This document shows, one piece after another, positions 13,975 to 21,362 of a DNA stretch of 22,265 nucleotides; position 1 is the first letter of the stretch, and each line of letters begins with the position of its first letter. Position numbers and translations under genes: made by a program. This DNA is from a virus, in the IMG/VR virus record IMGVR_UViG_3300031697_000026, positions 1 to 22,265 of that record; one strand, 5' to 3'. The notes below the pieces were generated by a model, which had not been told where the DNA came from, did no database searches, and worked only from the letters and a program-made list of their open reading frames with translations.

Positions 13975-14561
13975 TCTACATAGGTATCGATCCCGACTTG
14001 AGGTTACTAAACGCCGCTATCGTCACATACGACAAAAGACCGCTGCAGGTATTCGCCCGACGTAACCCGTTGGGCATCGATGGTCAGGCCGTAGTAAACG
14101 CTTCACGAGCAGCCTGCAGACTCATCGAAGATGTTATATCCTACTTTGTTGTCCATGAGGAACTATCACAGTGCGAGACTGTTCTGGTGATCGAGGATCA
14201 GAACATGATGCACGTTAAGAAGATGCGGGAGAAGGGTAAAAAGATAAACTACAAAGATATAAAAACACTCGCTCAGGTAACGGGCTGTCTCATGGGTGCC
14301 TTTAGTAACATGAGTAATTCTTCGTATCTGGTACAGGCTATCGATTGGAAGGGTACCCTCCCTAAAGACATATCACATGAAAGATATTACACGGCTTTGG
14401 GGCTGGAGTCCGACGAGACCAAGAAACTAAAAAACATATATCCTAAAAGCCTCAAGGCCCTAAGCGAGTGGTCCCACGATAAAATAAACCCCGGTGATTT
14501 TATGGATATTAACGATAGTCTGGGGCTGGCACTGTACGGGGCTAAGAAAGGTTTGATATAA
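13962..14561 (+). CDS. RuvC-like Holliday junction resolvase
   Basis: A 199-residue protein with an RNase H-type fold. GIDPDLR gives Asp10, VLVIEDQ gives Glu78, and DINDSLGLALYG gives Asp182 and Asp185. These match the four acidic metal ligands of RuvC. The segment AIDWKGTLPK (126-135) is also typical of phage and bacterial RuvC-like proteins. The expected role is cleavage of four-way junctions and branched replication intermediates before packaging. Length is close to that of bacterial RuvC (about 170-190). It begins with a good AGAGAGGA site. The last codons lie one base from the next start. Confidence 0.85.
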   Translation: MSKKIYIGIDPDLRLLNAAIVTYDKRPLQVFARRNPLGIDGQAVVNASRAACRLIEDVISYFVVHEELSQCETVLVIEDQNMMHVKKMREKGKKINYKDIKTLAQVTGCLMGAFSNMSNSSYLVQAIDWKGTLPKDISHERYYTALGLESDETKKLKNIYPKSLKALSEWSHDKINPGDFMDINDSLGLALYGAKKGLI

Positions 14562-14562
14562 T

Positions 14563-14754
14563 ATGAAAATAGCATCTAAAATGAAACGCTTAATTAAAAA
14601 GATGAATAAACTGGACGCCAGATACTCCGCCAAGCGAGGCAAACTATCCGCAGATGTAATGAAGCTGCAGAAGCTGTGCAACCACACCGAAACTGTAGGG
14701 AAGGAACGTAGTTGGCATGGTGCTTGGTGCTGTGCCTGTGGTGCCAGAATATAA
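14563..14754 (+). CDS. small coiled-coil/zinc-ribbon protein
   Basis: A 63-residue protein. The first half is a basic helix (MKRLIKKMNKLDARYSAKR), and the second half carries C-x-H (Cys39, His41) and C-x2-C (Cys56, Cys59, in CCACGARI). These could form one zinc site of the kind seen in many short phage proteins. It starts one base after the resolvase stop and is the last complete + strand gene before the convergent junction. The function is unknown; nucleic-acid binding is plausible. Confidence 0.6.
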   Translation: MKIASKMKRLIKKMNKLDARYSAKRGKLSADVMKLQKLCNHTETVGKERSWHGAWCCACGARI

Positions 14755-14785
14755 AAAGAAAGGCCCCCTCCCGACTAAGGGGGCC
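14751..14785 (-). terminator. Rho-independent terminator of the - strand structural operon
   Basis: A seven-base-pair stem of G and C only (GGCCCCC 14762-14768 with GGGGGCC 14779-14785). Read on the - strand it is followed by TTTCTTTTTAT, a good T-rich tail, just past the portal stop at 14825. On the + strand no T-tract follows, so it is mainly a terminator for the - strand, although the hairpin lies at the end of both operons. Confidence 0.8.
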
Positions 14786-14806
14786 AATCATGGAAAGAGG
14801 TAAAAC

Positions 14807-14860
14807 ATGCCTATAGTGCTATTCTTAGTCTTTCACACCCTCACTAAAATCTCTATCTGA
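14807..14860 (+). other. 17-codon start fragment at the convergent junction
   Basis: GAAAGAGGTAAAACATG (ATG at 14807) has the same style of ribosome-binding site as other genes of the + block. The frame (MPIVLFLVFHTLTKISI) stops after 17 codons, antisense to the end of the portal gene. It may be the head of a gene cut off when the two blocks were joined, or a tiny hydrophobic peptide. Confidence 0.3.
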
Positions 14861-16369
14861 CCCTGTGGCTTCTTCTTTTGCCCTGCCTACCGTATCCAGC
14901 CCGGTTATATCGAATTGGCTGGTGATCGTTCTAAGTCTGAAGTCCTCCGGCGAAAGCCCTTTTACGCCGTCTGACTCACTCCCTAGTGTCCTTGCAAGAG
15001 TTTTCTGTATAATTGTTTGGTACGGCCCCACTACGAGTAGCTGGAAGCTCACAAGAGCCTGCACCGCCTCATTAGTAGCCCCAAGTTTACCCGGTATCAG
15101 AATATTGGCCAAGACAGGTGGTACTCTGTGTGCTGATACGATGTTCTGGGCCACCACTTCCATATCGAGAGAGAACTGCTTTTCAGTCTTATCTGAGGAG
15201 GCCAGCTTATCTACCTGTACTTTACCTTTAGGATCATCTATATTGATTGCTATACTCTTAAAATTGTTACCGCCTCCTACAGAGCCTTGTACGTTATCGG
15301 CTAATTCCTTAAACTTATCATCGGGCATTGGGCCAAGGACGGATAAGATATAAGCCAACACACCCCGGTTAGTATAAAAGTCGGACTTATGCTGCACAGC
15401 CATCGCCACCAGAGCCACCAGAGAGGATGCCGATAGCCATTCAGGATAGCCATAATATTTACATCTGTTCGACGGTACTGTAAAGGGGATCACCTCGGAT
15501 ATTTGTGTTATGTTCAAGGCACCGTTGGTCAGGGGATCACCGGCTACTTTATTACCTGCATCATCTAGTATGTCTTGCTCCCCGGCATCTTCGGCATAGA
15601 AAGTATCCCACACCCACTGTTTGTTTTCCTTACCGAAAAGACTATAGAACCGTGTTCCCACAGCACCAAAAGCATTGCCCATGTATCTGTAGATATAACG
15701 ATTTTTCCCGTCAACATCTTTGATATGTACCACACGTATATCTTCGTAAGGCAACCAGTTTATACCTACTATAACACCGTCTGCATTTCTATTTATTTCC
15801 AGATACCCTGTACCTCCGTCAAGAAAATCCTCTATAGACTTATAGAGCACATCCATAAAACCATGCAATGTCAGAGGGCCTAACATGGTATCTACTTTGG
15901 ACTCAATAAAAGACTCACCGGTCAGGAGGGACGTTACTTTATTCTCGGTGCCTTTAACATCCGTAGGCGTTGTTTTTTTACTATCTTCAACCTCACCGGC
16001 ATCGCTTATGAAACCAAGGCCGAGTATGCTGTATTTCTTAGACTGAATACATGACGCATGGTGAGGTGAGATATCTTTCAGTTTGCGAATAAATCCTATA
16101 TCAACTGGCGGTGGTACACCTTGATTAGAAAACCCTATAGAGGTCTGCTGATTAGAGGGCTGTGCTTCCGTACCCTGCTCTTTTTGAATCTTCAAAAGTT
16201 CCGTACTTAGATCAACTATCACAGCCGAATCAGTACTATCTTTAAGAATATTGGAACAGTCTTTGTGTAGTAAATTAATATCCCCGAACATCTGAGGGTA
16301 GTCTATTCCAAAACTTTTGACTTTTGGGTTGCCGTCTAGTATTTTATCTGCCGGGTTTACTTCACTCAT
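14825..16369 (-). CDS. phage portal protein, PBSX-type
   Basis: A 514-residue portal protein. It forms the dodecameric ring through which DNA enters and leaves the head. Typical portal segments are visible: SPHHASCIQSKKYSILGLGF (101-120), YYGYPEWLSAS (305-315), QHKSDFYTNRG (326-336) and VSAHRVPPVLANI followed by GKLGATNEAV (411-436). The start is supported by AAAGAAAGGT upstream of ATG 16369. About 90 residues precede the usual portal core. Part of that region (about 28-60) faintly recalls the entry segment of N4/N6 adenine-type methyltransferases, without the catalytic DPPY. The gene lies downstream of the tail fibre gene and is last in its operon, with no terminase or capsid gene beside it in the window. 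Confidence 0.85.
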   Translation of the reverse strand: MSEVNPADKILDGNPKVKSFGIDYPQMFGDINLLHKDCSNILKDSTDSAVIVDLSTELLKIQKEQGTEAQPSNQQTSIGFSNQGVPPPVDIGFIRKLKDISPHHASCIQSKKYSILGLGFISDAGEVEDSKKTTPTDVKGTENKVTSLLTGESFIESKVDTMLGPLTLHGFMDVLYKSIEDFLDGGTGYLEINRNADGVIVGINWLPYEDIRVVHIKDVDGKNRYIYRYMGNAFGAVGTRFYSLFGKENKQWVWDTFYAEDAGEQDILDDAGNKVAGDPLTNGALNITQISEVIPFTVPSNRCKYYGYPEWLSASSLVALVAMAVQHKSDFYTNRGVLAYILSVLGPMPDDKFKELADNVQGSVGGGNNFKSIAINIDDPKGKVQVDKLASSDKTEKQFSLDMEVVAQNIVSAHRVPPVLANILIPGKLGATNEAVQALVSFQLLVVGPYQTIIQKTLARTLGSESDGVKGLSPEDFRLRTITSQFDITGLDTVGRAKEEATGSDRDFSEGVKD

Positions 16370-16408
16370 ATTTTACCTTTCTTTTCTACCATCCTATTGC
16401 TTTTCTTT

Positions 16409-17221
16409 CTAATCCAAAGTTATGTAATAAGCACTGACGGGTGTATTATCTTCTACTCTAAAATACCATCCTGCTGGCACATATATCATCACAGTCTCTT
16501 TGTCAGCTGTATCATTACTATTAGTTTTAGCGACTACTACTGTTGGAGGTGATACAATTCCAAGTTTAATGGATGTCCCTGGATTTCCTGCTGTTAGTTG
16601 TATAAGAAATAAAAACGCATTTTTTGTCGTAGATACTTGATAAGTAGTATCCTTGACCACAGTTATATCTGTCGGGCCAGCAGGGAATTTTTTGGGGATA
16701 GGCAACAATAAAACAAAAGCCCCGTCAACATCGAGTGTATGATCGTATCTTACATTATAGTACTTTCCTGCTTCTACTTGACTCACGGGTATGTCAGTCG
16801 TACCGTCCTCCATAAATAAGGGTTGTGCACCAATCAGAGTACATACAGTCTGCCCTACGTTTGCCGTCATATTACCTATGTTGGTAGCGTTGGCCTTAAA
16901 GCTGAATATGGCCCCATCCAATAAACTATAATCCTTTATCACAGGAGTAGCAACACGCAAACCAGAGGCCCCGGTAACAGGTGTCAGTACTACTGTGTTC
17001 GCCGCACCGCTGTCTAACATACTCTGAGCACCCACAGCATTTGCAAACGATGCTTTAGCTAATTGTGTAGGATCGGCAGCATCCAACGCTTGCCCTGAGT
17101 CAGTTACGGCTCCTTGAAGTTCTGCTCTCCTGTCGTTATATTCAGACGCTGCATGTACCTCTGTAGCCGGAGCAGGGGTTGTAGTTCCGTCATAATCTGT
17201 TTTTGTTGTTATATTATCCAT
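16409..17221 (-). CDS. tail fibre-like protein
   Basis: This 270-residue protein is probably a receptor-binding or adaptor part of the tail tip. The N-terminus (EYNDRRAELQGAVTDSGQALDAADPTQLAKA, about residues 27-57) resembles the conserved N-terminal segment of phage tail fibres that attaches to the baseplate. A second familiar stretch, DYSLLDGAIFSFKANATNIGNMTANV (about 96-121), occurs in the same families. The remainder is beta-rich with a hydrophobic Tyr-containing end (GWYFRVEDN). It follows the gp48 homologue, as the fibre gene does in phage Mu. At 270 residues it is short for a complete fibre, and no chaperone gene is next to it. The ribosome-binding site GAGGT (about 12 bases upstream) is moderately placed. 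Confidence 0.65.
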   Translation of the reverse strand: MDNITTKTDYDGTTTPAPATEVHAASEYNDRRAELQGAVTDSGQALDAADPTQLAKASFANAVGAQSMLDSGAANTVVLTPVTGASGLRVATPVIKDYSLLDGAIFSFKANATNIGNMTANVGQTVCTLIGAQPLFMEDGTTDIPVSQVEAGKYYNVRYDHTLDVDGAFVLLLPIPKKFPAGPTDITVVKDTTYQVSTTKNAFLFLIQLTAGNPGTSIKLGIVSPPTVVVAKTNSNDTADKETVMIYVPAGWYFRVEDNTPVSAYYITLD

Positions 17222-17236
17222 AAGCCTATTATACCT

Positions 17237-17248
17237 CTAATCGATTAG
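17237..17248. repeat. 12-bp palindrome upstream of the tail fibre gene
   Basis: CTAATCGATTAG lies in the 39-nt gap between the gp48-like and fibre genes and overlaps the region of the ribosome-binding site. It could be a protein-binding site or chance. Confidence 0.4.
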
Positions 17249-17260
17249 TATAGCTACAAT

Positions 17261-18790
17261 TTAATCAAAAACTATTACGACATTCGCTGGTGTTACTTTT
17301 CTAAATACACACTTCAAAATATCAGTCCTGAATGATCCGGCAAAAGGATAACCGGGAAATACTGTAGCGGCATCAAATATATACTGAGTGTTTGCAGCCA
17401 AAGCGACTATCTGTGCTTGATCTATTCCGAAAGTTACTGTAATTGTTCCAGTAGCAGAGACATCCACCCCCGTACTGGCATAAGTAAAAGTATTTCCTGT
17501 AGGTATAGATACCACTGTAAACGTACCGTTAAATCCTGCCTCCACAGCCCCCGCTATAACTACCTGCCCTTCGCTAACCATAGTGGATGTGTCGGTTACT
17601 GTAGCAGTCACCACGTTTGTTACTCTGGTCAAAGATACTCCAGACTCAAAGCCGCTACCAAACGGGTAACTGAAAGCCCCTGCCGTTACCGTAGGGGGAG
17701 ACACCAGCAATACAAATCTATTCAAAGGGTCGTCAGCTGCTTCCGTTCCTGCACCTCCATTATATATGTTGGAAACAACCGTATCTGTTATTAACTTATT
17801 ATACGCACGAACATCGTCAATTTGTCCATCAAAAGTAAAGTCACTTGCCGACCTATTTCCTAAATATAGAACGCTACCAGCATCTGAGTCGGCTGTTCCT
17901 GTAGGTATTGAAACCTGTGTAACTACCACAATCAAATTGTTTACATATATCGTTGGTATGTTGGAAACACTACTATTATCGTAAACAACGCAGATATTGT
18001 TATATTGGCCAGAAGGTACAGGAAACGTCCAAATGCCATCAGTGCCTGTGAATGTATGAACAAATCGCATGGTCGTGTCGTTAGTACTCATAGAGCAGTA
18101 CCATTGCGTCTTATCCAAAAATCTACCGAATGTGCCTTCGCCAGAAGTAGAGGCATTTAGCCATCCACATATACTACCTCCTCCTACAAAAATGTTATCG
18201 AGTATAGCAGGGGATGCTATGTTTATTTTAGAATCGGCCCCGTCAAAGTCTCCGGCTAAACTTATTTTTCCTGTACTATAAGACATAGTGGTATCAGACC
18301 CGTCATTACCATTGGCCGTACTATCTATAGAATCCCCGTTCATTTTCCAGTGGCCAACCAATCCCTCATCCAACAAACCTTGACTGCCGGGCCTTATATC
18401 CCACTCAGCCGCAGGCACACCCGTTACACTCTCAGCCAAAGCCCCATAATCAGCTATTGTTATTATATGTATCTTTTTGAGCTTATCAAGAACGTCCGAT
18501 CTTCTGGTTATTATATCCTCGGCAGCACTTCTGCACTCGTCAGGAATACCTACAGCAATTTCCCACTCTGATATCAGTTGTAGGGTGTCATTGATATTCC
18601 ACTGTACAACCATCTCATATATCTTTTCCTCTAAAGCATTAATCTCTGTAGATAGACTGAGCAACAGTTTATAGAAGGTGGACTCCTTATCCCCCTTGGA
18701 GTTCCACACCATTCCTTGCGGCAGGCACTTAGAAAACAACCCTGTTTGTTGTTCGTTTGTTATCGGTTTATAATCGGATGCTTTACGCAA
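17261..18790 (-). CDS. Mu gp48-like (DUF2313) baseplate protein with LamG-like and beta-module insertions
   Basis: A 509-residue protein; the gp48/YmfQ family is usually about 190-200 residues. Residues 13-135 match it: LFSKCLPQGMVWN, LLLSLSTEINALEEKI, LISEWEIAVGIPDEC and then ITRRSDVLDKL. Residues 138-346 form a LamG/concanavalin-like domain (LVGHWKMNGDSIDSTANGNDG, FDGADSKINI, GQIDDVRAYNKLI). Residues about 361-384 (YPFGSGFESG) and 487-509 (LKCVFRKVTPANVVIVFD) look like the gp48 C-terminal part, interrupted by another module (385-456, VVTATVTD...GFNGTFTVVSI). That module is also found twice in the neighbouring J-like protein. The start is TTG 18790, placed three bases after GGTGA and overlapping the J stop by 8 nt. 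It probably caps the baseplate wedge and may bind glycans through the LamG domain, which is inference. Confidence 0.8.
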   Translation of the reverse strand: MRKASDYKPITNEQQTGLFSKCLPQGMVWNSKGDKESTFYKLLLSLSTEINALEEKIYEMVVQWNINDTLQLISEWEIAVGIPDECRSAAEDIITRRSDVLDKLKKIHIITIADYGALAESVTGVPAAEWDIRPGSQGLLDEGLVGHWKMNGDSIDSTANGNDGSDTTMSYSTGKISLAGDFDGADSKINIASPAILDNIFVGGGSICGWLNASTSGEGTFGRFLDKTQWYCSMSTNDTTMRFVHTFTGTDGIWTFPVPSGQYNNICVVYDNSSVSNIPTIYVNNLIVVVTQVSIPTGTADSDAGSVLYLGNRSASDFTFDGQIDDVRAYNKLITDTVVSNIYNGGAGTEAADDPLNRFVLLVSPPTVTAGAFSYPFGSGFESGVSLTRVTNVVTATVTDTSTMVSEGQVVIAGAVEAGFNGTFTVVSIPTGNTFTYASTGVDVSATGTITVTFGIDQAQIVALAANTQYIFDAATVFPGYPFAGSFRTDILKCVFRKVTPANVVIVFD

Positions 18791-20372
18791 ATGTCACCGT
18801 CCCTAAAACTCCCATACTCCCATTACCTACCGCCACATCAGCGGATGGTGTGTCCAATGAAAATACATCTACAAATTGTCCGGTCTCCAAGTCTTGTGTG
18901 TTCTGGATAGCCGCCACTAATTGATTCACTTTTATACTCTCAGCAAACCCTGCACTATCTTCAAAAGATGCAGATAAACTGTTTTCTATAGCGGTACGCA
19001 TACCTGTAGTATCTGGAGACAATCCACTGATGGTAATATCCACGCTACTAAAGAAAGGCCCTGACACTATCACACTATCTTCTGTAGAATGAGCAGGCAG
19101 CTTTTCTATTATCTTTGCTTTCACATTAGTTAAAGTGGTTGCACTCGGAGTAGGAGGAGAATTGTTATCTTCTAAAATAAATACATAGACAAAACCGGGT
19201 TGAGGTATATTTTTCAACCTATCCAGACTAACTGTGATAGTGCCTCCTGCTGGAGAGCCTGTAGCAATAGGAACAGCAAATGTAAAAGATGTATTAGCAA
19301 CTATACTGATGATCTCCCAATCGGCATTGTAGTCCGTATCTGTGGCCCCTGCTATAGTTATCACAGAGCCTGCATACAGATTACTTGTGTTTGTGATAAG
19401 TGCTGTAGCCGTACCACCGGCCTGTGTGATGGAGGTGACACTTCTTGCTGCCACATCGGTATTATCTGTAGTATAGTCGAGGGATGGATTAGTTATAAAA
19501 ACACGAGTGGCTGTAGGGATAGAAAGAGCGTCCAATCTTATCTGGGCATTAGTGAATACACCGGGATCGATGGAGTTGGCCAGCAACACCCTTTCCCTCA
19601 AACTCTCATCGCCCTCAACATCAGAACCTCCTGTTAAGCCATCCCTATTAACCGTTCCTTGTGTGCCAGCATCAAGACCGGGCACAGTAGACTGTAAAGT
19701 TAGTAAAGCACCCACACTTAAATTTTTATCTGTGCCTATGGACACACTCTCGATAGGAACATCTGCAAACTCTGAGCTATAACTACCACTATCAGCAGCC
19801 GCTGCAGGTTCAGACAAGGCTGTGTACTGAAAAGTATTTTCATCCAAGACAGTTATGGCAAAAGTGCCGTTATAGTCAGTATCTACAGCCCCTGAAATCA
19901 CAGTAGATAAACCGTCCACGAGACTGTGGACTACCGGCGTAACTGCTGTAATGGTTGTACCACTTTTAGTAAGAGCTACTGATCCTGTCTGTGCCGAAAT
20001 GATTGCAGCGGACGTACTGGAATACGAACTATCCAGAGGGGCGGATGAGGCAAATACTGAGCCTAATGGTATGATAGTAGCTAAAGTCCCTGTGACAGCT
20101 ATACGACCCTCTGCTACTGTGCCCGACACTCTGGTCAAAGCGTTTATGCCTGCCCAGAAATCCAAAAACTCTCCGCTGGCGGTCTGAGGGAAAAAGTCGT
20201 TTAACGCCGCTTCTATATTCCTTTCGGCGGCATATATGAGTATAGAGTTGGCTGCTACCAAAGTCCTTATAAAACTGCCGTCTATGGACGGGTCCAACTC
20301 AGGCAGGTTAGTTGTTACAGCAGCATTACCTATACTATTTAATTCTTCTATGGAATATAATTCAATCGGCAT
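18783..20372 (-). CDS. baseplate J/gp47-like protein with two inserted beta modules
   Basis: A 529-residue baseplate wedge protein. The N-terminus (YSIEELNSIGNAAVTTNLPELDP, ASGEFLDFWA at 65-74) and the later DESLRERVLLAN (255-266) are typical of the Mu gp47 / P2 J family. Family members are mostly about 300-400 residues. The extra length comes mostly from two related beta-rich modules at about 131-198 (ITAVTPVVHSLVDG...DYNGTFAITVLDENTFQY) and 310-384 (TATALITNTSNLYAG...DYNADWEIISIVANTSFTF). The start ATG 20372 has TAGGAAA upstream and overlaps the gp46-like stop by 11 nt. The stop overlaps the next start by 8 nt, so the wedge genes are tightly coupled. Confidence 0.85.
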   Translation of the reverse strand: MPIELYSIEELNSIGNAAVTTNLPELDPSIDGSFIRTLVAANSILIYAAERNIEAALNDFFPQTASGEFLDFWAGINALTRVSGTVAEGRIAVTGTLATIIPLGSVFASSAPLDSSYSSTSAAIISAQTGSVALTKSGTTITAVTPVVHSLVDGLSTVISGAVDTDYNGTFAITVLDENTFQYTALSEPAAAADSGSYSSEFADVPIESVSIGTDKNLSVGALLTLQSTVPGLDAGTQGTVNRDGLTGGSDVEGDESLRERVLLANSIDPGVFTNAQIRLDALSIPTATRVFITNPSLDYTTDNTDVAARSVTSITQAGGTATALITNTSNLYAGSVITIAGATDTDYNADWEIISIVANTSFTFAVPIATGSPAGGTITVSLDRLKNIPQPGFVYVFILEDNNSPPTPSATTLTNVKAKIIEKLPAHSTEDSVIVSGPFFSSVDITISGLSPDTTGMRTAIENSLSASFEDSAGFAESIKVNQLVAAIQNTQDLETGQFVDVFSLDTPSADVAVGNGSMGVLGTVTFA

Positions 20373-20817
20373 CGGTTAGGTTTCCTAAATCTGTAAGTAA
20401 CCAATAATCAAATTTTTTAGTTTCGCCTTCTTTTACATTTATTTCTATATTTAATTGCATACCACGAGCATCTATTTTTGTCGTACTTACATCTATCTCT
20501 GATGCTACCTGATCGTCTATCAAAGGCTGTAAAGAGTTCTCGGCCCAATTAGCTATTTTATTCCTTATCTCTTGAGTGTTTCGTACCTGAGACGCTAACC
20601 ATATCATACCACCTAACTCGGTATCACGCAAGATGTTTCCTATCCATCCTCGTCTTCGAGAAGGATCGCTAACCTCAGAGGGGGCTGCTCTGGCATCCGT
20701 AAATAGTAGTACAGCCACTGTCGTCTCTAATCCGTCAACAGTCTCCAAATCCTGTTCGCCTACCACAAGATCAAAACACCCTTGATCGTTTTGTTTTACA
20801 AGCAAGTCCTGAGCCAT
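20362..20817 (-). CDS. Mu gp46-like baseplate protein
   Basis: A 151-residue protein of the phage GP46 family. Diagnostic segments are LETTVAVLLFTDARA (30-44), RRRGWIGNIL (54-63), GGMIWLASQVRNTQEIRNKIANWAE (69-93) and LIDDQVASEIDV (98-109). In Mu-like phages gp46 is part of the baseplate wedge together with gp47 and gp48. The length is normal. ATG overlaps the stop of the spike gene (TAATG) and is preceded by a strong AGGAGG. It functions in virion assembly. Confidence 0.88.
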   Translation of the reverse strand: MAQDLLVKQNDQGCFDLVVGEQDLETVDGLETTVAVLLFTDARAAPSEVSDPSRRRGWIGNILRDTELGGMIWLASQVRNTQEIRNKIANWAENSLQPLIDDQVASEIDVSTTKIDARGMQLNIEINVKEGETKKFDYWLLTDLGNLTDAD

Positions 20818-21362
20818 TACGACGGTCCTCCTGTGTTAGCCCCACCTGATGTTACCCCTGAGTGTGTGTGGACGTCATAGCTTGCCACAGAAGGCGTTAT
20901 GAGGTCGTTGGCATCTACATCACCTGTTACATCTACATCGCCTGTAACATCCACATCACCGGTGATATTAACTTTTCCCACAGCATTGATTATAGGGGCC
21001 GTTATATCTACCCTGACAGGACTATCCACTGCGATGCTCCCGTCCGCTTTGAAATATACTGAAGCACCGGTTAAATAATTACCTATTTTAACTTCGCCCT
21101 CTTCCAACCCGGTAAACCTCAGATCGGGCCGATCCACCATAACAAACGTACTATTGCCATAGCCATTAGCACTAATAGCCACACCAAAAGAGGACCGCAC
21201 TGGCAGGCCATTGACGATGGCTCCGGGGGGATTAAAACTGATACCGTACATACCGAGGACTCTTAAATCCTGCGTCTTACCAAAAAACGAGCATCTTATT
21301 TTTTGAAATAATCCTGTGTCTTTTGTGAACAACACCTTTACCAGTTCTATAAGACTAGTCAT
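20817..21362 (-). CDS. Mu gp45/V-like baseplate spike protein
   Basis: A protein of 181 residues from ATG 21362. It overlaps the preceding stop by 8 nt and follows GGGGTGGA at a suitable distance. The upstream in-frame ATG 21383 has no ribosome-binding site. The N-terminal part resembles the gp45/V OB-fold region (LVKVLFTKDTG, LRVLGMYGISFNPPGA). Three hexapeptide repeats, V-D-V-T-G-D, follow, as in the triple beta-helix of contractile-tail spikes. The end is DVHTHSGVTSGGANTGGP. His-x-His near the tip is known to bind a metal ion in such spikes. The trimer is expected to pierce the host membrane. Confidence 0.85.
   Translation of the reverse strand: MTSLIELVKVLFTKDTGLFQKIRCSFFGKTQDLRVLGMYGISFNPPGAIVNGLPVRSSFGVAISANGYGNSTFVMVDRPDLRFTGLEEGEVKIGNYLTGASVYFKADGSIAVDSPVRVDITAPIINAVGKVNITGDVDVTGDVDVTGDVDANDLITPSVASYDVHTHSGVTSGGANTGGPS
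20911..20964 (-). repeat. three tandem 18-nt repeats coding the spike beta-helix
   Basis: Units 20911-20928, 20929-20946 and 20947-20964 differ at only a few positions each and code for the hexapeptide repeats of the spike. Slippage could change their number. Confidence 0.85.

Noticed and set aside
14557-14562. TATAAT sequence before the gene at 14563, as a promoter -10 box
   Set aside because: No acceptable -35 box about 17 bases upstream, and it overlaps the stop of the resolvase and the next start.
14762-14785. The junction hairpin as a terminator for the + strand as well
   Set aside because: AATCATGG follows on the + strand, with no T-tract; only the - strand has the T-rich tail.
14865-15353. 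162-codon + strand frame opposite the portal gene
   Set aside because: It is antisense to clear portal motifs and has low-complexity Ser/Leu composition typical of a shadow frame.
17417-19637. Long + strand frames opposite the baseplate genes (17417-17794, 19200-19637, 19507-19782)
   Set aside because: Shadows of the repetitive Thr/Ser/Ala-rich modules on the coding strand; no ribosome-binding sites.
20911-20964. Regular 18-nt repeats as a CRISPR or iteron array
   Set aside because: They are contiguous without spacers and code in frame for a hexapeptide beta-helix of the spike.
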